From: Brevibacillus laterosporus DSM 25
GTDB taxonomy: Bacteria; Bacillota; Bacilli; Brevibacillales; Brevibacillaceae
Direction: 5' to 3'
Length of the DNA stretch: 64,000 nt
Assembly (NCBI RefSeq): GCF_002706795.1
Contig: NZ_CP017705.1
Location: 4,439,501 to 4,503,500, forward strand
Shown here: in pieces, positions 29,689 through 38,634 of the stretch
Layout of the letters: each line of letters begins with the position of its first letter
Position numbering within the stretch: the stretch's first letter is position 1
Notes under the pieces: generated by a model
The model's input: only the letters and a program-made list of their open reading frames with translations
Told to the model about the DNA's origin: nothing
Database searches by the model: none
Made by a program: the position numbers and the translations under genes

Positions 29689-30747
29689 ATGAAAAAATAC
29701 CGTGCCGTTCGTATTGTCAAGGGCTCTGGAGGATGGGGAGGTCCACTTACCATTCTACCAACCGATGAAAAGAAATATATCGCTAGTGTAACAGGGGGAG
29801 GAATTCATCCTGTAGCGAACAAGATTGCTCAATTGACTGGTGGTATTGCTGTAGATGCTTTTAACAATAAAGTGGAACCAGATGAAATGGCTTGCGTGGT
29901 CATAGACTGTGGTGGAACGGCTCGTTGTGGTGTATATCCTCGCTTAAACGTAATGACTGTTGACATCACGGCAACCTCTCCATCTGGACCGCTCATTCAA
30001 TTCATTAAAGAAGAGATTTTCGTTTCTGGTGTACGCGAACAGCATATCATGGAAGCCGAAACAGCAACGCATGAAGCTGAAGTGGCTTCAGCAGCAGAGA
30101 TAGGAAATGTAGATACGAATAATACTGAGGCTTTGTTGTCTCAGACAGATAAAAGTGCTAAAGAATTAAAAGATGAAGCCAGAGCAAAAGTAGCCCAAAT
30201 GAAAGCCGGCAAACAACCGAATTTTATTGAAAAAATTGGTCGTGTAATGGGTGGAATCGTTAATGTTTTCTATCAAGCTGGACGCGAAACGATTGAACAG
30301 GTTATCAAAAATATATTACCGTTTATGGCATTTGTGAGTACACTCATCGGCATTATCACCTATTCCGGCATTGGGGATGTAATTGCCAAGTTTGTTTCCC
30401 CGCTTGCTGGAAACCTTGTTGGGCTATTGTTATTGTCGATCATCGCGGCTTTACCATTTTTATCCCCAGTCTTAGGACCAGGTGCAGTGATTGCCCAAGT
30501 GGTTGGGGTTCTCATTGGGGTCGAGATCGGTAGAGGAAATATTCCTCCACAACTTGCTTTGCCAGCGTTATTCGCTATTAATCCTCAAGTAGGGTGTGAT
30601 TTCGTGCCAGTAGGACTTACTTTAGGTGAAGCGGAGCCAGAAACGATCGAGGTTGGGGTGCCAGCCGTCTTAATTTCCCGCTTATTTACGGGTCCACTTG
30701 CTGTTATTATTGCCTATTTATTCAGTTTTGGTCTTTATTCAGAATAA
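29689..30747 (+). CDS. srlE: PTS glucitol/sorbitol-type transporter subunit IIB-IIC
   Basis: The N-terminal IIB domain has the phosphorylatable cysteine in [13 protein letters not shown] (about residues 84-97). The C-terminal membrane domain carries [16 protein letters not shown] and [21 protein letters not shown], typical of SrlE. The protein has 352 residues against roughly 320 in E. coli; the extra length is an Ala/Glu-rich linker at about 120-180. It follows srlA by 21 bases with its own ribosome site. Confidence 0.92.
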   Translation: MKKYRAVRIVKGSGGWGGPLTILPTDEKKYIASVTGGGIHPVANKIAQLTGGIAVDAFNNKVEPDEMACVVIDCGGTARCGVYPRLNVMTVDITATSPSGPLIQFIKEEIFVSGVREQHIMEAETATHEAEVASAAEIGNVDTNNTEALLSQTDKSAKELKDEARAKVAQMKAGKQPNFIEKIGRVMGGIVNVFYQAGRETIEQVIKNILPFMAFVSTLIGIITYSGIGDVIAKFVSPLAGNLVGLLLLSIIAALPFLSPVLGPGAVIAQVVGVLIGVEIGRGNIPPQLALPALFAINPQVGCDFVPVGLTLGEAEPETIEVGVPAVLISRLFTGPLAVIIAYLFSFGLYSE

Positions 30748-30807
30748 AAAGACCGATTGTGAACAGATAGAAAACTACACAGATAATGACGTGAAGGGGA
30801 GAAACCA

Positions 30808-31173
30808 ATGACAACATTACTAGAAACGAAAGCTACAAAAATTGGAGAATTGGTTGAAAGCTTTTTAACAGAAAGTACGCTGATTATTTTTAATGACAAT
30901 GTTCCAGACGAATTACATGATATCGCTGTCCTACACACCAAAGCTGAATTGTTTGCACCTGTACAAGTAGGCGATTCGCTGGTTGTTGGAGATAGAAAGT
31001 ATAGGATTACAGCAGTAGGAACAACAGCTAATGAAACGCTACAAAGCATGGGTCACTGCACGATTAAGTTTGATGGAGAGTCAACCCCAGAGTTACCAGG
31101 CACCATTCATGTGGAAGAAAATGAGTTACCGGTTCCTGATATTGATATGGTCATTGCATTTGTACGTTACTAA
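30808..31173 (+). CDS. srlB: PTS glucitol/sorbitol-type subunit IIA
   Basis: This 121-residue cytoplasmic phosphocarrier is of the GutA (IIA-glucitol) type. The segment VLHTKAELFAPVQVGD contains the likely phosphorylated His, and AVGTTANETLQSMGH and LPGTIHVEE are family-typical. It passes phosphate from HPr to the IIB domain of SrlE. The oxidoreductase gene follows after 34 bases. Confidence 0.9.
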   Translation: MTTLLETKATKIGELVESFLTESTLIIFNDNVPDELHDIAVLHTKAELFAPVQVGDSLVVGDRKYRITAVGTTANETLQSMGHCTIKFDGESTPELPGTIHVEENELPVPDIDMVIAFVRY

Positions 31174-31207
31174 AAATCCGTTCCCAAAACCAAGGAGGAG
31201 AAGCAAT

Positions 31208-32497
31208 ATGCTAAACATCAATAGAAAACTAGCACAGTTGGCAAAAGATGGAGGCTCTATCAAGGTAGGTTTGGTTGGAGCAGGGCAGATGGGGCGTGGG
31301 TTGATTTCTCAAATTGAGTCTATGAAGGGTATGCGAGTGGTTGCTACAGCTGATATTGCACCAGAAAACGCAGTGAATGCCTACACAAAGGCAGGAGTGA
31401 AAAGTACCGAGATTTATGAAACGGAAGATAACGACAGAGCAGATCAGGCGATCAGTCAAGGGAGTGTAGTGGTAACGAAGGATGCCTCACTTATTACCAG
31501 TCTTCAGGAAGTAGATGTGGTAGTTGATGCTACAGGTGTTCCTAATATCGGTGCTAAAATTGCATGGGATGGTATTATGAACCGCAAACACGTCGTGATG
31601 TTAAATGCAGAGGCAGACGTGACTGTTGGACCGCTCCTTTCAAAAGTGGCTAGAGCGGCAGGGCTGGTCTACACAGGTACAGCAGGAGACGAGCCTGGAT
31701 GTATTATGGAATTACATGATTTTGCAGATGCATTGGGATTTGAGATTGTTGCGCTAGGAAAAGGAAAAAACAATAAAGTGAACTACTTTGCAAACCCAGA
31801 TACGGCACGTGAAGAAGCATTTCAAAAAGGCTCCAGTCCGAAGATGATTGCTTCTTTCCAGGACGGGACAAAGACGATGGTAGAGATGACATGTGTAGCA
31901 AATGCAACTGGATTTATTCCAGATATCCCAGGCATGCATGGGGTAAAATCAGGTGTGAGAGAGCTACCAGATATCTTCCGCTTACAAGAACATGGAGGAA
32001 TTTTGCATCAACATAAGATTGTCGAGTATGTTGATGGAATCGCTCCAGGTGTGTTTGCCATCATTACCTCTGATAAAGAAGAAGTACACCATGAGATGAA
32101 ATATCTAAAAATGGGTAATGGTCCCCATTATGTATTATATCGCCCGTATCATCTATGTAGTTTAGAAACCCCGCTTTCTGTAGCCAAAGCTTATTTAGAT
32201 CAAGAGCCAACAATTATCCCTTATTATGGTTCCGTAGCTGAAACGGTGGCAGTAGCTAAAAAAGATTTGATGCCTGGTGATGCATTGGATAGTATTGGGG
32301 GATTCACTGCGTTTGGTCGGATCGTAACAACTACAGATAAACAGCGGATGGGTGCATTACCGATCGGCTTAATTGGCCCTCATATCCGTCTTAAAAAAAT
32401 CGTGAAACAAGGCGAATATATTACGTATGACGACGTAGAGTTTATGGAAGAAAACATGATCTTACACCTACGTAACATGATGGACGCACAGATGTAA
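31208..32497 (+). CDS. SAF-domain NAD(P)-dependent oxidoreductase (homoserine-dehydrogenase-like)
   Basis: This 429-residue protein has an N-terminal Rossmann motif VGLVGAGQMGRGL (about residues 20-32), a homoserine-dehydrogenase-like middle (VVDATGVPNIGAKIAWDGI, VVMLNAEADVTVGP) and a C-terminal SAF-type region (LPIGLIGPHIRLKKIVKQGEYI). It ends the PTS operon and takes the place where sorbitol-6-phosphate dehydrogenase (SrlD, a short-chain dehydrogenase) would be expected. It probably oxidises the phosphorylated polyol brought in by the PTS, but the substrate is unknown. ATG 31208 follows AAGGAGGAG; longer in-frame starts would overlap srlB. Confidence 0.85.
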   Translation: MLNINRKLAQLAKDGGSIKVGLVGAGQMGRGLISQIESMKGMRVVATADIAPENAVNAYTKAGVKSTEIYETEDNDRADQAISQGSVVVTKDASLITSLQEVDVVVDATGVPNIGAKIAWDGIMNRKHVVMLNAEADVTVGPLLSKVARAAGLVYTGTAGDEPGCIMELHDFADALGFEIVALGKGKNNKVNYFANPDTAREEAFQKGSSPKMIASFQDGTKTMVEMTCVANATGFIPDIPGMHGVKSGVRELPDIFRLQEHGGILHQHKIVEYVDGIAPGVFAIITSDKEEVHHEMKYLKMGNGPHYVLYRPYHLCSLETPLSVAKAYLDQEPTIIPYYGSVAETVAVAKKDLMPGDALDSIGGFTAFGRIVTTTDKQRMGALPIGLIGPHIRLKKIVKQGEYITYDDVEFMEENMILHLRNMMDAQM

Positions 32498-32512
32498 GGA
32501 GTGCTTATAGAA

Positions 32513-32545
32513 TGCCCGCTGTCAAGTGAGATAGCGGGCATTTTT
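32513..32545 (+). terminator. intrinsic terminator ending the PTS operon
   Basis: TGCCCGCT pairs with AGCGGGCA, followed by TTTTT. Confidence 0.9.
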
Positions 32546-32558
32546 GTATCTAAGAGTA

Positions 32559-33311
32559 TTACACTCTGCCAGTTTTAAGCCATTTAGCCCAATCATCACG
32601 TCCATGCTGGCTAGCTGCTCTGGCTGCACGGTCCCAATCATATGGTACTTCAATATGCTCGACGGACCAGCCTCTTGCTTGATGGGTCAGGATAGCGTAT
32701 TTGGCGTGAGGAGAACATGATTCCATCGCATGTGGGACAGGTGATTCATCGGTATATGCAGGTAACCCTACACTTCCTGGGTTTACGATTAGTTTTCCAC
32801 TTGGTAGCATTACGGTACGTGGAATATGGCTATGACCACATAGGAGGACAGAATAATGAATGGAAGCGAGTGAACTTTCTAATTCTTCAGACGACCTGGT
32901 GCCCACGCTACCGTCTTTTCTTATTTCCTCTACTAAATAGGTCTCATCTGAAAAGGGAGTGCCATGACATAATAAGATGGAATCACGCCAAATATTCGTT
33001 GCAGGAAGACTCTGTAACCAGCTAATTTGCTTAGGAGTGATTTCTTTTAATATAGAAGGTGCATGGGTTGATAACGTATGATCTTCAAGTGATTCCCATA
33101 ATATTCGATCCTGATTTCCAGAAATATGGATCATATCACGATTTTGTAATAAATCGTAGGTACGCTGTGGGTCTAGAGGTCCTAGCAATGTATCACCTAA
33201 ATTAACAATAGCATCTACTTGACGTTGGTCCAAATCAGTCAGAACGGCGTCCAATGCCCATGCATTTCCGTGTATATCTGCTAGGATGGCAAGTTTTGTT
33301 TGTTCTAGCAT
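32559..33311 (-). CDS. calcineurin-like metallophosphoesterase (YfcE/MJ0936-like)
   Basis: The 250-residue product carries the whole metal-binding set: ADIHGN, NLGDTLLGP, SGNQD, LLCHGTP and CGHSH, with NPGSVGLP after it. Such enzymes cleave phosphodiesters or phosphomonoesters at a di-metal site; the natural substrate is unknown. The start codon follows GAGGTGA. It faces the PTS operon and shares the terminator region between them. Confidence 0.9.
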   Translation of the reverse strand: MLEQTKLAILADIHGNAWALDAVLTDLDQRQVDAIVNLGDTLLGPLDPQRTYDLLQNRDMIHISGNQDRILWESLEDHTLSTHAPSILKEITPKQISWLQSLPATNIWRDSILLCHGTPFSDETYLVEEIRKDGSVGTRSSEELESSLASIHYSVLLCGHSHIPRTVMLPSGKLIVNPGSVGLPAYTDESPVPHAMESCSPHAKYAILTHQARGWSVEHIEVPYDWDRAARAASQHGRDDWAKWLKTGRV

Positions 33312-33344
33312 ACAATCACCTCATCCTTTACCATACTGCATAAT

Positions 33345-33376
33345 AAAGCAGACGGCAATAATGCTCCGTCTGCTTT
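33345..33376. terminator. stem-loop between the phosphoesterase and VanZ/RDD genes
   Basis: AAAGCAGACGG pairs with CCGTCTGCTTT. On the minus strand it is followed by TTTATTATG, so it may end the VanZ/RDD transcript. A second hairpin at 33468-33492 (AGCTTGGAG/CTCCAAGCT) lies closer to that gene. Neither has a perfect T run on the minus strand. Confidence 0.5.
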
Positions 33377-33515
33377 CTCCTTTTGTTAACTATTTTTCCA
33401 TTAAAGTGAAGTTGTTTATAAATGCTTTGGGTGGTTCCTCCATCAGTAATTTGATTTCTTTACTCTAGCTTGGAGAATGAAACTCCAAGCTTTTGGATGT
33501 GGGCTAGCTATATTT

Positions 33516-34688
33516 TTAATCCGTTGTTTTGTGTCTTTTTATTTTACGAACTATCCTTGTTTGACTGATTGTTTCATAGTAAAATTGTCGCTTTTTTCGT
33601 AGTATGATCAGCAAGAAATGAAGTACCAACAAGGACTGGTACAAGAAGACCACGCCAAAAGTCATAATGTAGAGTAGTGGATAATAAGATAAGCTAGTTG
33701 GCAATCCATTGAGTATAAAATAGCCCACGGAAGTAATCGCGATGTTCCCGATATACAGGGTAACGTTTCGTTTTGCGATATCTTTTATTGGTAACTTCTC
33801 TCGCGCGGTAGATACAAGACGTAGACGCAATAGCCATAGTCCAATGGTTTGTCCTTTGCATAGATAGGTTATTCCAATAAAGTAAGCGATGAAGCAAGTA
33901 AATGTAATCAATGGATACTGAAATGTCGAATTGCTCCAGTTCGTAGAAGATGTATCCTTTATAAACAAGGCTGTAAACAGTGATGTTAGCTGTTCTACGA
34001 TCAGGGAATCAATCAAAAAGGCAAGCAAACGATGTATGTAGCCAACAGGTTTTTCGTCCAAATTAATCCCTTGATCTAATTGGTCTTTAGGTGGGAACAT
34101 GATTAGTAAGAATGGTGCAAGGAAAAATCCAGTTACGGCACCAGTGGTATTAAGCATCAAATCGTCAATATCAAATAGACGATATGGACAAGTATAAAAG
34201 CCATAGAGGGCAGTTAGCTGCGTTAATTCAAAAAAGAGTGATGTTATAAAGCCTACACCTAATGCAAATTTCCAACCTTTTTTAAAGAAATAACGTACAT
34301 AGACACCTAATGGCAACAATAATAGAAAGTTAAAGGCTGCTTGCAAGAAGGCACGTTCTCGTAAAGCTGACAAATAGGTAGCTGGTTTGGACCATACGAG
34401 GTTGGTTTCCTTGAGAAAGTCTTGTACAAAGGAAAATGGCCGTAAATTGTAATAAACCGTTCCCGGTGATTGAATCGAACAAGTATCGATGATGTTCGGT
34501 AAAGGAAGAATCACCAGAAAATAGGCACATAGTGCATAAAATAAAAAGGATGACAGGAAAATGACGCGATACTTATTGATGTAGCCATAACGTCTATAGC
34601 TAAAGATCATATAAGGAACAGTCAAGATGAAGGCTACAAAGAGAAAAATAAATAATGCAGTTTGAATTGGTACGAGATAGGCTCCCAT
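33516..34688 (-). CDS. VanZ-like and RDD-family membrane protein
   Basis: The protein is about 390 residues and highly hydrophobic. The N-terminal half looks like a VanZ-like domain (LGVYVRYFFKKGW, GFITSLFFELTQL, FDIDDLMLNTTGAVTGFFL). The C-terminal half is RDD-like (GYIHRLLAFLIDSLIVE, then KGQTIGLWLLRLRLV). Such fusions occur in Firmicutes; the function is unknown apart from an envelope location. ATG 34688, seven bases from AGGAG, is chosen; a longer in-frame start at 34742 lacks a ribosome site. Confidence 0.85.
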   Translation of the reverse strand: MGAYLVPIQTALFIFLFVAFILTVPYMIFSYRRYGYINKYRVIFLSSFLFYALCAYFLVILPLPNIIDTCSIQSPGTVYYNLRPFSFVQDFLKETNLVWSKPATYLSALRERAFLQAAFNFLLLLPLGVYVRYFFKKGWKFALGVGFITSLFFELTQLTALYGFYTCPYRLFDIDDLMLNTTGAVTGFFLAPFLLIMFPPKDQLDQGINLDEKPVGYIHRLLAFLIDSLIVEQLTSLFTALFIKDTSSTNWSNSTFQYPLITFTCFIAYFIGITYLCKGQTIGLWLLRLRLVSTAREKLPIKDIAKRNVTLYIGNIAITSVGYFILNGLPTSLSYYPLLYIMTFGVVFLYQSLLVLHFLLIILRKKRQFYYETISQTRIVRKIKRHKTTD

Positions 34689-34868
34689 TTTGACACTCCT
34701 TAGATGATTTGATAGAGGAAGTTTGTAGGTAGGTACTCCCAATTCTCATTTTAACAAAAAAAACAATATTTGAATCGTATACTTTTGCAACTCCAGAGAA
34801 AAAAGTGTTAGTCAGCTTTTGTGTAAGTAATCTTCGGAAATGATATAAAAATAAATAGCTAATTCAAA

Positions 34869-34904
34869 TAAAAAAGCCTTGAAGTCTTGGAGAGATTCAA
34901 GGCT
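34869..34904 (-). terminator. intrinsic terminator of the EamA transporter gene
   Basis: On the minus strand AGCCTTGAA pairs with TTCAAGGCT, followed by TTTTTTATTTG. It lies about 35 bases past the transporter stop. Confidence 0.85.
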
Positions 34905-34939
34905 GGTACATATCGATTGCTCTATCACATATTTCATTT

Positions 34940-35875
34940 TTAGGATTTTGGAATGCTTTGTGTTTGTTGTCTTTTTTGTCCTAAAAAGGAAGTACCAATA
35001 ACACCGGCTACAATCATGACTGCTCCTACATAGTGGTAATACCCAAGCTCCTCGTGTAGAAAAATGACCCCAGCTAGCATAGAGATAAGTGTTGAAAGAT
35101 TGTTAAATACGCTCATCTTGGTAGCTTCGATTTTAGATAGTACGTAATTGGATAAAAAGGCAGTGCCGACAGAAGACAGGATACTGAGATATAGTGTAGC
35201 CAATAAAAACCGCATATCAGCCCAAGGTGTAAAAAAAGCTGAAATTGTGCCATTGCTCAAGTGCTGGGACAGAGAAAGTACGTTAAAACAAACAAAACCC
35301 AATGACATCATGATAAAAGTTAGCTCTAAGGGCCCCAAAATTTTTGTTAAAGAACGTGCTAGTACACTGTATGCCGAAAACGAAAGGCACGATAGCATGA
35401 TTAGCAAGGTTCCCATTCCGGAAAAGTGAACAGAGGAGCTTCCTTTCATTACGAAGATAAAAATGACCCCAGCAACAGATAGAAAAAGGGAAGCTTTTTG
35501 CCAACCGCTAGATCGCTCCTTTAAAAAAAGGGATGCGATCAGTAACGTAAAAATGGGAACAGTTGCTTGGATAATGCCTGCCTCTGAAGAAGAGGTGTAT
35601 TGCAATCCGAATACCTGGAGAACAAAGAAAATCGCTGGATAAAATAAGGCGAGTGGTATTATTCTTTTTAAATCAGTCCATTTGATTCGAACATGTATCC
35701 AGCCGCATATTACTGGAATTAACATAACGACAAATGATATTGTAAAGCGATGAGCAATTACATCTAACGGTGTAGAAATCTGCAAGGCCAATTTTACAAA
35801 AAGAAATGAAAAGCCGATAATGATGCTGTATACGATAGCGGCTATATAGGCGCTGAATACTGACTTGGTTTGCAT
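34940..35875 (-). CDS. EamA/DMT-family transporter
   Basis: The protein is about 311 residues with some ten hydrophobic segments and two repeated EamA halves, e.g. SSSEAGIIQATVPIFTLLIASLFLKERS in the first half and the matching SVFNNLSTLISMLAGVIFLHEE in the second. It is a predicted metabolite exporter of the inner membrane. It is divergent from a MocR-type regulator with an 18-bp palindrome between them, the same layout as B. subtilis ycxC/ycxD and ydfC/ydfD, so the regulator probably controls it. ATG 35875 has the right spacing from GGAG; ATG 35884 is directly against it. Confidence 0.9.
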   Translation of the reverse strand: MQTKSVFSAYIAAIVYSIIIGFSFLFVKLALQISTPLDVIAHRFTISFVVMLIPVICGWIHVRIKWTDLKRIIPLALFYPAIFFVLQVFGLQYTSSSEAGIIQATVPIFTLLIASLFLKERSSGWQKASLFLSVAGVIFIFVMKGSSSVHFSGMGTLLIMLSCLSFSAYSVLARSLTKILGPLELTFIMMSLGFVCFNVLSLSQHLSNGTISAFFTPWADMRFLLATLYLSILSSVGTAFLSNYVLSKIEATKMSVFNNLSTLISMLAGVIFLHEELGYYHYVGAVMIVAGVIGTSFLGQKRQQTQSIPKS

Positions 35876-35958
35876 GACAATCATCTCCTGAAAATAATTC
35901 TCGGCCGATATCTACACTATAGCGAAGGAGAAAAATCGTCACAATGGAAAGAAACCGC

Positions 35959-35976
35959 AACTGTACCGGTACAGTT
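35959..35976. promoter_or_regulatory. 18-bp perfect palindrome, probable MocR operator
   Basis: AACTGTACCGGTACAGTT is a perfect palindrome in the 121-base divergent region between the transporter and MocR genes, about 20 bases before the MocR start. A role as operator is inferred. Confidence 0.65.
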
Positions 35977-35996
35977 TAGTAAGGAAGGTGTCCCTT

Positions 35997-37328
35997 TTGT
36001 GCAAATATATAGAGATTGTAACTGACCTGGAAGAACGTATCCTTGGGGGAGAAATAAAGCCTGGTCAAAGACTACCTTCTATTCGACAGCTGTCAGAGAC
36101 CTATCAATGTAGTAAGAGTACGATTATCCGAGGTTTTGCCGATTTAAAAAGAAGACACCTTATTTATTCCATCCCGCAAAGTGGCTATTATGTGGTTGGA
36201 CGAAAAGATCCCGCTTTAATAGCAGACTCTAAACCATTCGTGGATTTTTCGTCTGCTGCACCTGATCCAAGCGTGTTTCCTTATCTTGATTTTCAGCATT
36301 GTATTAACAAAGCGGTGGATACCTATCAAGACGATCTTTTTAGGTATGGAACGGCACAAGGATTACCCACTTTGTTGCGATTATTGCAAAAGCAACTACA
36401 GTCCTATCAGGTTTTTACAGACGTTCAGCACCTATGTATCACCTCTGGAGTTCAACAAGCGCTTGCCATTTTGGGTCTGATGAGCTTTCCGAATCACAAA
36501 CAAAAAGTATTGGTCGAACAGCCTACATACCATTTGCTGATTCAATTATTAGAATTACATCATATCCCTACGCTCACCATTAAAAGAACTGCGTCAGGTA
36601 TCGATTTTCAAGAACTAGAGAGGCTTTTTCAGCAGGAATCAATCAAGTTTTTCTATACGATGCCACGCTTTCATAACCCATTAGGCACGTCATATTCGCA
36701 GAAGGAGAAAAAGCAAATCGCCTATTTGGCACAAAAGTATGATGTGTATATCATTGAGGACGATTATCTTGCAGATCTCGAACATGACACGAAGGCAGAC
36801 CCGATCCATACTTATGCGCATTCCCATGTTATCTACCTCAAAAGCTATTCTAAAATCTTATTTCCCGGTTTACGAGTGGGCGTAGCGGTTATTCCCGCAC
36901 CGTTGCAGGAGGCCTTTTATGCTTATAAAAAACTAATGGATATTGATAGCTCTATGCTGTCCCAAGCCGCACTAGAAATTTATGTAAAAAGCGGCATGTT
37001 TGATCGACATCGGGAAAAAATTCGTCTGTCCTATACAGGGAAAATGGAGCAAGTAAATAAGGTTTTTCGCAAATGGCAACAACATCAGGGTGTGGTTGAA
37101 GCCCCGCTAAATGGTGGTGTACACACGTATATCAAGACAAGGGCGCGAATGTCAGAAACCAATGTGAAAACGAATCTGCTCAAACGAGGAATTATCATAG
37201 ACACCATGGATCGTTACTATATGAAATTTTCCGAAAAAGAGCTATTATGGCGAATCAACGTTTCTTATGTTGAGGAAACTCGGATAGAGAAGGCGCTAGG
37301 CGAGGTTGCGGAGGTTCTTCAATTATAG
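35997..37328 (+). CDS. MocR-type (GntR/aminotransferase fusion) transcription regulator
   Basis: An N-terminal GntR winged helix (LEERILGGEIKPGQRLPSIRQ, TYQCSKSTIIRGF, QSGYYVVG) is fused to a class-I aminotransferase fold. The PLP region is VIYLKSYSKILFPGLRVG, where the Lys of SYSK is the likely Schiff-base residue. Regulators of this type sense PLP or amino compounds. Length (about 443) is normal. The TTG at 35997 is eight bases from AAGGAAGG and is preferred to GTG 35988, which touches it. The transporter gene diverges from it; hen1 and pnkp follow on the same strand after 29 bases and are probably co-transcribed. Confidence 0.88.
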   Translation: MCKYIEIVTDLEERILGGEIKPGQRLPSIRQLSETYQCSKSTIIRGFADLKRRHLIYSIPQSGYYVVGRKDPALIADSKPFVDFSSAAPDPSVFPYLDFQHCINKAVDTYQDDLFRYGTAQGLPTLLRLLQKQLQSYQVFTDVQHLCITSGVQQALAILGLMSFPNHKQKVLVEQPTYHLLIQLLELHHIPTLTIKRTASGIDFQELERLFQQESIKFFYTMPRFHNPLGTSYSQKEKKQIAYLAQKYDVYIIEDDYLADLEHDTKADPIHTYAHSHVIYLKSYSKILFPGLRVGVAVIPAPLQEAFYAYKKLMDIDSSMLSQAALEIYVKSGMFDRHREKIRLSYTGKMEQVNKVFRKWQQHQGVVEAPLNGGVHTYIKTRARMSETNVKTNLLKRGIIIDTMDRYYMKFSEKELLWRINVSYVEETRIEKALGEVAEVLQL

Positions 37329-37357
37329 AGGTGAAGCTTATGGAAGGAGACTAAGAC

Positions 37358-38632
37358 ATGGCCATTATACAACTTACATCATCTAACCCAGACCTATCCT
37401 TCATTTTAAAAAAGAATCCAGCATCTGGTATGCAGATCAGGAGTATGCGAAAAGGCATAAGCTATGGCTGGTATGCAAGCCCAACCACATATGCAATCTA
37501 TTTTCAGGATGCAGATCACGAGGTATCCTATCGCAAAGCAAAAGAAAACTCGTATGGATATGTAAATGTATCCCGCTACAATAGTCCAGTATTTCCACTC
37601 AATGCAATTAACGAATATTTTGGTACAGTGGTTAAAAATCGTCATGAAAAAGATCGAGAAGGCTATCAACACGAATGCAAGGTTTCGTTGATTTATATCG
37701 ATATGGCACACTATGTATCCTTTTTTGACCAGTATTTTGAAGGGTTCAGCATCGAAATAGAGCCACTTGTTCACAAAAGCTATCAATTGACGATTCGCAC
37801 TTCTTATAGTCTACATGAACTGTTGATGTTTGCTAGCTTATTATTTTTATTTTTAAGCCTATTAAGCGACGAGTATATGGATGTAACAGATAGTATTATC
37901 GTGAAATATATTGATTATATTAATAAACTTGATGCTCCATATTTTATTCGTTATTTATTTGCACGAAATGTAGTAACCGACCGCAAATTGTTTCAAAAAT
38001 ATGGGAAAGAATTAGAGAAATCCAACCGCCATCAATTGAAGCTACAGTATGGTGGAACTGCAATTCAACGTCGAGATGCGATCAAAGGCAAGCTGTCCTT
38101 TACAAGAGCAATTGTTGATATTGGGTCGGGAGAGGGGTTCTATGCCATTCCATTTGCTAAAAAAATTGAGCCACAATTCTACTACGCGATTGATATTTCG
38201 GAGCATGCTTTGTCAATTATAGATAAAAAAGCAGAGCAGGCTGAACTAGCAAATGTGTTAACCTATCCATCTTTAGACACTTTTTTAATGACATATGAAG
38301 ATGAGCCTGTTGATGTCATTTGTACCGAAGTGATTGAACATATGTCAAAAGAAGAAGCAGAGGTTTTCCTCAAGCAGATGCTTACTCAGATTGCGTTTGA
38401 AACCTGCATTATTACCACACCCAATGCTGACTTTAATCAGTTTTATGCCTTGGATAAGTATAGACACGATGATCATAAGTGGGAAATGGGCACAGAGGAG
38501 TTCCAGAGCTTCATTGAACCTTTGTTAGGGGATGAATACATATATCACTTTTTCCAAATAGGTGACTTAGTAGATGGTATCTCTATCACGCAAGGCGTAC
38601 ATATTTTGCGTAAGGGAGAGGAAGGGGCTTGA
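37358..38632 (+). CDS. hen1: bacterial Hen1, 3'-terminal RNA ribose 2'-O-methyltransferase
   Basis: The C-terminal methyltransferase has SAM motif IVDIGSGEGFY (about residue 252) and the Hen1 metal-binding motif EVIEHMSKEEAE (about 323), with a further His in DDHKWEMGTEEF. The N-terminal half is the bacterial Hen1-specific domain. The enzyme adds a 2'-O-methyl group to a broken RNA 3' end so the repaired RNA cannot be cut again at that site. Its stop lies next to the start of pnkp, its usual partner, and the two proteins form the Pnkp/Hen1 RNA-repair complex in other bacteria. The start follows AAGGAG. Confidence 0.93.
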   Translation: MAIIQLTSSNPDLSFILKKNPASGMQIRSMRKGISYGWYASPTTYAIYFQDADHEVSYRKAKENSYGYVNVSRYNSPVFPLNAINEYFGTVVKNRHEKDREGYQHECKVSLIYIDMAHYVSFFDQYFEGFSIEIEPLVHKSYQLTIRTSYSLHELLMFASLLFLFLSLLSDEYMDVTDSIIVKYIDYINKLDAPYFIRYLFARNVVTDRKLFQKYGKELEKSNRHQLKLQYGGTAIQRRDAIKGKLSFTRAIVDIGSGEGFYAIPFAKKIEPQFYYAIDISEHALSIIDKKAEQAELANVLTYPSLDTFLMTYEDEPVDVICTEVIEHMSKEEAEVFLKQMLTQIAFETCIITTPNADFNQFYALDKYRHDDHKWEMGTEEFQSFIEPLLGDEYIYHFFQIGDLVDGISITQGVHILRKGEEGA

Positions 38633-38634
38633 AT

